Source: Lachnospiraceae bacterium (GTDB lineage: Bacteria; Bacillota_A; Clostridia; Lachnospirales; Lachnospiraceae). From it: a stretch of DNA of 12,286 nucleotides. This document shows, in pieces, positions 6,298 to 12,286 of the stretch. Both the position numbers and the translations under genes were made by a program. How positions within the stretch are numbered: the first letter of the stretch is position 1; each line of letters starts with the position of its first letter. The notes under the pieces were generated by a model. It was given only the letters and a program-made list of their open reading frames with translations, was not told the DNA's origin and did no database searches. The stretch covers positions 1 through 12,286 of the forward strand of contig JAILDD010000225.1 of assembly GCA_024689605.1 (NCBI GenBank), in the 5' to 3' direction.

Positions 6298-8199
6298 CTA
6301 AATCTCCCCACCCCACTCATTTATCAGTTCCCTGCCTTTATCCGTCACGCCAAATACTCCGTACTTCCTTGTAAGCAGAAGCGCGCCTATCCGCATATTT
6401 TCACCGGCTTTCCTCTCTAAACGGTTCTGTATAGCATTCAGTATTCCCCTGGTAGTTTCTTCCAGCACTCCGTATTCTTCCAGTACATCTACACAGCCTT
6501 CCGTTGTAACCTGCTCCCCGATCTTCTTTACGCACTCGGCCGGTGCACCGCAGATCGCAGCATGAAAGCCCATTACTTCCTGTCTTCCGTCCGCACAGGA
6601 TGAATGTGTGTTCATGGCACCACCGGCTATCTTTATAAGCTTACCGGTATGGCCGATAAGCATTACTTCCTTGAAACCACAGACCCTGCAGAGCTCTATG
6701 GCATCCCCTATAAAATTCGAAACCCTGGCATACCTTATACCCTGCTCAGGTTTCATACATTTCTTTATAAAGTCCTCACCCAGATTGCCGGGTGTGAGTA
6801 TCACACGCTCTGCGCCTTCACTGCGTATCTGCTTTAAAGCCACCTCTATGGTCTTTACCACAGCCCGCTGAGACATGGGCTCTACTATACCGCTGGTTCC
6901 TAATATCGATATTCCGCCCTCTATACCAAGATAGGGATTCATGGTATTCTTAGCCCTTACAGCACCGTCCTCTGCGGATATCACCACATCAAAGCCGCCC
7001 TCATATCCGTTTTCATCTGCGGCACGGATCACGCTCTCAGTTATCATTTCCCTGGGAACAGAATTAATGGCAGCCTCACCTATACTGCGGTCCAGTCCCG
7101 GCTTAGTCACCCTGCCTATACCGACACCGCCGTCGATAGTAACATTGCCACTGTCATTTAATCTGACGCTTGATGTGATCTTTATGCCGTCCGTCACATC
7201 CGGATCGTCACCTGCCCTTTTCTTTACGGTACATACTGCCAGCTTCCCGTCTTCAAGAAGTTCTGATGATTCCGCAGACACACTTACCTTCATGCCTCCC
7301 GGTGTGTATAGCGACAGCTTTTCAGGGACTTCACCTGTAAGCAACAGCATTGCTGCACCATAGGATGCCAGTGAGGCAGTTGTTCCTGTTGTATAGCCTA
7401 TTTTTAATTTTTTATCCCCGACCCTTTCATATATACCCCCGGGATTCATTATTTCCTCTATCTTTTCACGTCCCACATCGTAGAGACCTGACAGAATTTC
7501 TGACTTCATTACATCCTGTGGAAGACCATATTTATATACTTTACCCCCCTTTACCATCAGTACCCTGTCCGAAAAACTGTTGGCAAGAAAAAGGTCATGT
7601 ACAGACATGAATACAGTTACAGGTGCCTCAGCTCTATGTGCAACAGCAGCCAAAAGTTCCATCATCTCTATCTGGTATTTCAGGTCAAGGAACGCCGCAG
7701 GCTCATCAAGTATCAGCACTTCGGGACACTGGGCCAGCGCCCTTGCTATCAGCACTCTCTGCTTCTGTCCGTCAGACAGGTTGTCAAAAAGTCTGCCCCT
7801 GTACTCGTAGCAGTCGGTCTCCTTCATAACCTGTTCTATTACCTGTATATCATCCTTTTCCGGAATGCCAAACCACCCGGTGTAGGGGTAGCGACCTGCC
7901 GATACCACATCAAAACAGCTTTCATTTTCGTGGCGTGTCCTGGCGGTAAAAAGTACAGCGGCTTTTTTTGAAAACTCTTTTCCCTTTATCTCGCGGATAT
8001 CGGTTCCGGAAATATAAACTGTACCTGCCATTGCCTCAAGCTGTCTTGCCACCGCATGCAGAAGTGTAGACTTGCCGGCACCGTTGGGTCCGATAACTGA
8101 AATAAGTTCGCCTGCTGAAACCGTAAAGTCCATACCTTCCAGCACTATGTTTTTTCCGTACCCGGCAGAAAGCTCATTTACTTTTATCATGTCACTCAT
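6298..8199 (-). CDS. cbiD: Fusion: BtuD/FecE-type ABC importer ATPase + CbiD cobalt-precorrin-5B C1-methyltransferase
   Basis: One uninterrupted 633-residue frame joins two normally separate proteins. Residues 1-250 are an importer ATPase: Walker A GPNGAGKST (37-45), signature LSDGQKQRV (141-149), Walker B VLILDEP (161-167), D-loop FLD (170-172) and H-loop His201. The Q-loop Gln is not evident; the segment reads VLFTARTRHENESC (82-95). Residues about 262-633 are CbiD, which uses S-adenosylmethionine to methylate C1 of cobalt-precorrin-5B: GYTTGT (268-273), GGVGIGRVTKPGL (357-369), GIVEPMS (437-443), GNLGEDF (471-477), IGHTGK (515-520) and THSSCADGR (531-539). The length equals a full ATPase plus a full CbiD. 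The start at 8199 has GAGAGG upstream and overlaps the permease stop. Met251 has its own strong ribosome binding site and could give free CbiD of 383 residues. The neighbours are the two other importer subunits upstream and CbiFG downstream, matching both halves. Confidence 0.93.
   Translation of the reverse strand: MSDMIKVNELSAGYGKNIVLEGMDFTVSAGELISVIGPNGAGKSTLLHAVARQLEAMAGTVYISGTDIREIKGKEFSKKAAVLFTARTRHENESCFDVVSAGRYPYTGWFGIPEKDDIQVIEQVMKETDCYEYRGRLFDNLSDGQKQRVLIARALAQCPEVLILDEPAAFLDLKYQIEMMELLAAVAHRAEAPVTVFMSVHDLFLANSFSDRVLMVKGGKVYKYGLPQDVMKSEILSGLYDVGREKIEEIMNPGGIYERVGDKKLKIGYTTGTTASLASYGAAMLLLTGEVPEKLSLYTPGGMKVSVSAESSELLEDGKLAVCTVKKRAGDDPDVTDGIKITSSVRLNDSGNVTIDGGVGIGRVTKPGLDRSIGEAAINSVPREMITESVIRAADENGYEGGFDVVISAEDGAVRAKNTMNPYLGIEGGISILGTSGIVEPMSQRAVVKTIEVALKQIRSEGAERVILTPGNLGEDFIKKCMKPEQGIRYARVSNFIGDAIELCRVCGFKEVMLIGHTGKLIKIAGGAMNTHSSCADGRQEVMGFHAAICGAPAECVKKIGEQVTTEGCVDVLEEYGVLEETTRGILNAIQNRLERKAGENMRIGALLLTRKYGVFGVTDKGRELINEWGGEI
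6304..6309 (-). promoter_or_regulatory. Ribosome binding site that fixes the cbiFG start
   Basis: GGGGAG on the minus strand lies eight bases before the ATG at 6295, inside the last codons of cbiD. It supports the shorter start rather than the GTG at 6316. Confidence 0.7.
7447..7459 (-). promoter_or_regulatory. Possible internal ribosome binding site and start for free CbiD
   Basis: On the minus strand the sequence reads AGAGGAAATAATG: an AGAGG Shine-Dalgarno-like core (7459-7455), five bases, then an in-frame ATG (7449) at Met251 of the ATPase-CbiD fusion. It sits exactly at the domain boundary, about 17 residues before the conserved GYTTGT motif of CbiD. Product from here would be 383 residues, close to normal CbiD length. 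The pattern is seen directly; its use is inferred. The bases also encode E-K-I-E-E-I, so chance is possible. Confidence 0.45.
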
Positions 8200-9196
8200 C
8201 CCGCTGCCCTCTCTTTCTGCCGGCCATTATAAATAGAACTACCGGTGCACCAAAGAAGGCTGTCACAGTGGAAAGCGACAGTTCAACCGGGGAAAACATA
8301 AGCCTTGCAATTATGTCACAAAACAGCGTAAAAGCAGCTCCTGCAAGTATAAGTGCAGGTATAAGGATTATGGGCCTGGACTGTTTTATAAGTTTTTTTA
8401 CCAGAAAGGGAACTGCTATTCCAACGAAGGATACAGGACCTGCATATGCCGTAACAACAGCAGAAAGGAAACTGGAAAAGATGATCATCAGAAGCTGCAG
8501 GCCCCGTACATTCACCCCCAGGCTTTCCGCATACTTTTCACCCTGCATATATGCCCCGATGGGTTTTGACATAAGAAACACGCCGGCTATTCCGATAAAT
8601 ATGAGTATCACAGCTGTATATGTTCCAGGAAAGGCTGCACTTGAAAAGCCCCCCTGTGCCCAGCCATGGAGACTGATTATTGAAGTATCATCCGCAAATG
8701 TAACCACAAATTCCGTGACCGCAGTACAGATATAGCCTACCATTATGCCTGCCACCAAAAGCACGCTCATGCTTTTTACCCTGAAGGACAATACAAGTAT
8801 CAGAAATGTAGAAAGCAGTGCACCTGCAAAGGATGTAATTATCTTAAGCACGGAGGACATGCTGCCTCCGCTTGCCACCACAAAAGTCATGGTCAGCACC
8901 ATGGTCATTTTGGCTCCTGATGATATGCCCATTACATAGGGACCGGCTATAGGATTTCTGAAGAAAGTCTGAAGGAGATATCCTGAAACAGCAAGAGCCG
9001 CCCCGGATACAGCCGCTAAAAGAGTACGCGGCATGCGAATATCAAAAATTATCATGCTGTCAGTTTCTGAAAGAGGTGCAAAGATATTTACGGAAACACT
9101 GCCGGCCGCAACAGATATGAATGCTGCCGTCATCAGCAGCACGAGCATTACCATAAAGCCTATGATCGTTCTTTTTTTCGTTCCGGCCTTTTCCAA
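8192..9196 (-). CDS. FecCD/BtuC-family ABC importer permease
   Basis: Polytopic membrane subunit of a type II ABC importer, 334 residues, the normal length for BtuC/FecD proteins. A basic N-terminus (KKR, 7-9) precedes the first membrane segment (about 11-31). Family motifs are seen in order: DIRMPRTLLA (52-61), SGAALAVSGYLLQ (64-76), RNPIAGPYVMGISSGA (80-95), ESLGVNVR (224-231), AGPVSFVGIAVPFLVKKLI (252-270) and a late GAPVVLFIM (316-324). The usual PH after IAVP is PF here. The start is TTG at 9196, immediately after the TGA of the binding-protein gene, with only a weak GGAAA upstream, so translation probably relies on coupling; a later start inside the first membrane segment (ATG at 9154) would lose the basic residues. 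It ends 8 bases inside the ATPase gene. It should work with the flanking binding protein and ATPase; the substrate is inferred only from context. Confidence 0.92.
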   Translation of the reverse strand: MEKAGTKKRTIIGFMVMLVLLMTAAFISVAAGSVSVNIFAPLSETDSMIIFDIRMPRTLLAAVSGAALAVSGYLLQTFFRNPIAGPYVMGISSGAKMTMVLTMTFVVASGGSMSSVLKIITSFAGALLSTFLILVLSFRVKSMSVLLVAGIMVGYICTAVTEFVVTFADDTSIISLHGWAQGGFSSAAFPGTYTAVILIFIGIAGVFLMSKPIGAYMQGEKYAESLGVNVRGLQLLMIIFSSFLSAVVTAYAGPVSFVGIAVPFLVKKLIKQSRPIILIPALILAGAAFTLFCDIIARLMFSPVELSLSTVTAFFGAPVVLFIMAGRKRGQRDE

Positions 9197-10414
9197 TCAG
9201 TTATTTCCAAGCTTTCTGAGGTGGACCGTCTCCCCCTCTCCTGTCAGCATATTGTGTATGTCGCTGACTATTGTTCCCACTTCATTCGAGTTCTGGTATA
9301 AAGAGCTTTCCATCACCCATACATTGCCGTCTTCAAAAGCTTTGAAAACGGCAAACATAGCATTCCTGTCTATTATATCATCAAGACTGTCAACATGGTC
9401 TATGGTTGAATCATATACCAGAAAATCAGCTTCTCCGGCCAGTGTCATGAATTCTTCCATTCCGTATTTTACGGTTGACTTTACGCTGTCGTCATTTTCA
9501 TCTGCTGCAAGTATATAATTTCCGCCAGCCATTTCGGTCATCCGGGCAAATGAGCTTCCACCCTTCGTGCATACTATCTGTCCGTTGGCACTGACATAGC
9601 ATGCCACTACCGTATAGCCGGTGTTACCAAACTCCTCAAGGGAATCCACGATAGCCTTCTGCTCGGAAAAGGCCGCTTCCGCCGCATCTTCCTTTCCAAG
9701 TATCAGGCCATATACCTTTATCCACTCCATCCTTCCTATGGGATCCATCTCATAGCTGGCCCTGTCTATCAAAACAGGTATCCCTAAGCCTTCAAGCTTC
9801 TCCACTACTTCAGGCTTATGGGTTACCATGGTATTTTCTATCGCGAGCTCACATCCCTCTACCGTAAGTGTCTCATAATCCGGTGCGCCATAATTACCGC
9901 AAAATATCATATCCCCGGATTCCATAGCCCTTACCGCCTCATCTATGGTCCAATCGTCTTTTTCTATTCCTGAAAACCTGACGGAATCAACTGCCCCTAG
10001 CTCTGCGAATTCACACATTGCTGCAGAATTTGCCAAATAGATATTATCCACGGGTCTTTTTATTACCGTCATTCCCATAGTATCTTCAGGAACTTCAGCC
10101 CCTTCAGGAACTATCAGGTACTGCCTTCCATCAGATATCTCTATTGATGAATAGCCGCTTTCATAGTCCGTTATGGAAAACTCAGTAGCCGCTGCATTCT
10201 CCCGTATACCGGTTATCTTCAGGGGTACAGCTCCGACATCTGCTGCCTGATTTCCCCATTCTGCATCCTGTGGTAAATTTTCCGCTGTATTTCCATTCTC
10301 AGAAACAGAAAAAAACTCTCCGCCCGTACATCCGCACAGGGATATACAAGCGAAAAGAGTCCATGTAATTACAAGTTTATTTACTTTTCTTCTATGGTTG
10401 AAGAATCGAAGCAT
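9197..10414 (-). CDS. ABC importer substrate-binding lipoprotein (BtuF/FecB-like, Peripla_BP_2 type)
   Basis: This is the extracytoplasmic receptor of the importer encoded with the next two genes. It has a basic N-terminus (HRRKVNK), a hydrophobic stretch and a lipobox ending S-L-C-G-C, with lipidated Cys29. A low-complexity linker follows (about 30-60), then a small beta-rich stretch (about 62-110) and a class III binding-protein fold (about 115-400). The fold includes the helix typical of the family, PIGRMEWIKVYGLILG (225-240), and KGGSSFARM (284-292). Length is 405 residues, somewhat longer than simple BtuF because of the N-terminal extension. The ATG at 10414 lies inside the end of cbiK (34-base overlap) and has no clear ribosome binding site. 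No other ATG, GTG or TTG lies between it and the signal sequence, so this start is kept. The substrate is unproven: corrinoid, cobalt-tetrapyrrole, heme or iron chelate are all compatible with the family, and the neighbours favour a cobalt or tetrapyrrole ligand. Confidence 0.9.
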   Translation of the reverse strand: MLRFFNHRRKVNKLVITWTLFACISLCGCTGGEFFSVSENGNTAENLPQDAEWGNQAADVGAVPLKITGIRENAAATEFSITDYESGYSSIEISDGRQYLIVPEGAEVPEDTMGMTVIKRPVDNIYLANSAAMCEFAELGAVDSVRFSGIEKDDWTIDEAVRAMESGDMIFCGNYGAPDYETLTVEGCELAIENTMVTHKPEVVEKLEGLGIPVLIDRASYEMDPIGRMEWIKVYGLILGKEDAAEAAFSEQKAIVDSLEEFGNTGYTVVACYVSANGQIVCTKGGSSFARMTEMAGGNYILAADENDDSVKSTVKYGMEEFMTLAGEADFLVYDSTIDHVDSLDDIIDRNAMFAVFKAFEDGNVWVMESSLYQNSNEVGTIVSDIHNMLTGEGETVHLRKLGNN

Positions 10415-12286
10415 ATTGTATATTCAATCTCGTGAGGCTTGCTCATTGCTGTAGTATCTGCAACAAAGGGAATCTCAACATCAAAACCTACGAGAGGAAA
10501 TGCAAATACTGACAAGCCTGAACTAATATCTGAAGTATATTTTACATCATCCCATATGGCATAGTCATAATTGTCACTTGAAAATTCAACATAAACTGTA
10601 GCCTGACCGTCTTTAACAGTAAACTCGGCAGGTGAGGTAACCGATGCTTTACCGGTACCTCCCTCAAGTACTGCAGCAACAGTATAATCTCCATCAGCAA
10701 GATTTGTTACAGCAGATGCCTCTGTATCGACCAGAGTGACCATAACCTTATGGTCATACCACTTTCCTTTTTCTCCGATAAGAGCCACATCAAATTCCTC
10801 ACCGATCACCGGAACAGGGATATCGAAACCATGTACAGTTTCTGTAGTACCATCCTCGTATGTCACCGTATCTTCTGTAGGCTGAAGGAGCTCAGCACCT
10901 TCTTTCTGTGCATCTTCAGCTGTACCGACATAAAGATTCAGAATGCTGTCGCCTGCAAGTGAAACATGTATAGTCATCTCGCCGTTCTTTACGGTAAGCT
11001 CACCCATATCATCAAGAGTCTCATTTACATGGAACATTGAACTGTCTGTTGTAAATTTTGCGGCATATGTACCGTCTGCCAGATCACCTGTAACTGCATT
11101 ATCACCAAGATCAAGAACTACAGTACCATTTACAAATGCATCGGCAACATGCTCTACATATATGGCTTCCACTTCCGGAATAGATCCCATTCCTCCAAGC
11201 TGGCAATCTACAGACTCAAAATTACCGCTTGCATTGAACATGCTCTTCCAGGAGTCTTCTTCATCACCGGCCATATCATTATTTGCGTGGTCACCCGCAA
11301 CAACCATTAACGGTCTTAAGATAACTTTCTTGTATCCTGCTTCTGCAACCTTATCTATCACAACAGAACACTCGGTATCCTCAGGTTCACCCTCAACAGT
11401 ACCTACGAATACATTGTCATATCCGAGAGTTTCAAACTGTGTCTGCATCTGGTCATATGTTACATTTGCCTGATGTGATGTACCATGTCCCATAAATACA
11501 AACGCTGTTCCGTCATTCTTAGCATCTTCAAGACTTTCAAAACCGGCTTCCTTAACTGCAGCATCTGTTATAGCTATAGCAACAGCTTCCTTATCATCAT
11601 TTATCTCTGTAGCATCAGCTCCCACCTGGCCAAGAAGAGGCTCCGAGATGATAACTGACTCAAAATTACCGCTGTATTTTGCAACAGATTCAACAAGTTC
11701 ATCATACTCCGCACCATGCATCAGATGGGTAGGCTGTACCAGCAGATTCTTTACGCCATTGGCTGCTGCTCTCTCAAGTGCCTGATCCACATTGTCTATA
11801 AACTCTCCGTCTCTTGCCTGTACATGGTTGATGATGATCTGTGCGGTAAATGCACGTCTTACAGACCAGTCAGGATATGCTTCCTGGATAGCCTTTTCAA
11901 TACCGCCGATATCATTTGCACGGCTGTCATTGAATGATGTTCCGAAGCTGACTACAAGAATCTCATTCTCACCTATCTCATCACCATTAAGGGGATCATC
12001 CTTTGATGCATCACCTGTGTCACGGCCGAAATAGTCGGGATCTGCAAACTCACCTTCTACTAGTTCCTTCTGTGCATCTGTCAGTGCATCCCATGCTTCC
12101 TTTGCTGCTACGCACTGTGCATCTGTCTCATCAGTCCTGGTCTGTACATAGATAGCATCGATAAGTGACGCAACATTGTCAGCCGCAGCCTGATCGTCAA
12201 CTGTCGTTTCGATTTCTGCAGCTTCGGTCACGGTCGTTTCTTCTGTCACAGATTCCACCTCGTTTCCGTTACAGCCGGTCAAAACC
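10381..12286 (-). CDS. cbiK: Lipid-anchored CbiK-type sirohydrochlorin cobaltochelatase with two C-terminal beta domains (5' partial)
   Basis: Predicted to insert Co2+ into sirohydrochlorin, the first committed step of the anaerobic B12 route, but on the outer face of the membrane. The frame is open to the window edge. Its first codons read V-L-T-G-C, a lipobox with the lipidated Cys at 12273-12271, so the TTG at 12282 is the lipobox Leu and not a start; the signal peptide lies outside. Numbering from that Leu: an acidic Thr/Glu linker (about 5-30), a small helical segment with WDALTDAQKELV (64-75), then the CbiK chelatase fold (about 107-385). The chelatase has SFGTSF (112-117), THLMHG (185-190), GHGTSH (265-270) and VVAGDH (327-332). 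His266 and His332 match the two metal-site His of CbiK, and Glu192 may match its Glu. Two related beta domains follow (about 400-520 and 527-625), each opening LADGxY and containing a VK(N/D)G strand. Cytosolic CbiK is about 260 residues, so this is more than double. Ferrochelatase or nickel-chelatase activity cannot be excluded. Confidence 0.9.
   Translation of the reverse strand, partial: VLTGCNGNEVESVTEETTVTEAAEIETTVDDQAAADNVASLIDAIYVQTRTDETDAQCVAAKEAWDALTDAQKELVEGEFADPDYFGRDTGDASKDDPLNGDEIGENEILVVSFGTSFNDSRANDIGGIEKAIQEAYPDWSVRRAFTAQIIINHVQARDGEFIDNVDQALERAAANGVKNLLVQPTHLMHGAEYDELVESVAKYSGNFESVIISEPLLGQVGADATEINDDKEAVAIAITDAAVKEAGFESLEDAKNDGTAFVFMGHGTSHQANVTYDQMQTQFETLGYDNVFVGTVEGEPEDTECSVVIDKVAEAGYKKVILRPLMVVAGDHANNDMAGDEEDSWKSMFNASGNFESVDCQLGGMGSIPEVEAIYVEHVADAFVNGTVVLDLGDNAVTGDLADGTYAAKFTTDSSMFHVNETLDDMGELTVKNGEMTIHVSLAGDSILNLYVGTAEDAQKEGAELLQPTEDTVTYEDGTTETVHGFDIPVPVIGEEFDVALIGEKGKWYDHKVMVTLVDTEASAVTNLADGDYTVAAVLEGGTGKASVTSPAEFTVKDGQATVYVEFSSDNYDYAIWDDVKYTSDISSGLSVFAFPLVGFDVEIPFVADTTAMSKPHEIEYTICFDSSTIEEK

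Noticed and set aside
7597..7971. Plus-strand 124-codon frame opposite the ATPase domain
   Set aside because: It lies wholly antisense to the Walker B, signature and H-loop region and resembles no known protein.
12280..12282. TTG as the start codon of the chelatase gene
   Set aside because: The frame continues to the window edge and the TTG encodes the Leu of a V-L-T-G-C lipobox, so the gene is 5' truncated by the window.

Overview
The window carries one co-directional gene cluster, all on the minus strand, for anaerobic (early cobalt insertion) cobalamin biosynthesis joined to an ABC uptake module. Tight gene packing, moderate GC, Gram-positive-style lipoproteins, purine-rich ribosome binding sites and the fused-gene architectures suggest a gut or rumen-type clostridial Firmicute, most likely Lachnospiraceae. 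That taxonomic call is an inference. Both ends of the cluster run off the window, and no promoter or cobalamin riboswitch is visible; any would lie beyond 12286.

In transcription order (high to low coordinate): a lipid-anchored CbiK-type sirohydrochlorin cobaltochelatase with two C-terminal beta domains (12286-10381, 5' partial); a periplasmic-binding-protein-type lipoprotein (10414-9197); a FecCD/BtuC-family permease (9196-8192); a fused gene encoding a BtuD/FecE-type ATPase followed by CbiD (8199-6298); a CbiF-CbiG fusion (6295-4712); CbiH (4691-3942); CbiJ (3886-3140); a CbiE-CbiT fusion (3072-1837); CbiA (1837-503); and a corrinoid adenosyltransferase of the CobO/BtuR family (429-1, 3' partial).

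Together these would make cobalt-sirohydrochlorin (CbiK), methylate and contract the ring (CbiH C17, CbiF C11, CbiG ring opening, CbiD C1), reduce it (CbiJ), methylate C5/C15 and decarboxylate (CbiET), amidate the a and c side chains (CbiA) and adenosylate cobalt (CobO). CbiL (C20 methylation) and CbiC (methyl migration) are needed for ring synthesis but are not in the window.

The most unusual features are the chelatase placed outside the membrane beside an importer, and the importer ATPase being fused in frame to the corrin methyltransferase CbiD. The fusion has a well-placed internal ribosome binding site that could also yield free CbiD. I infer an uptake system physically or translationally tied to corrin ring synthesis. 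There is no gene-free stretch over 300 bases; the longest gaps are 73, 67 and 55 bases.
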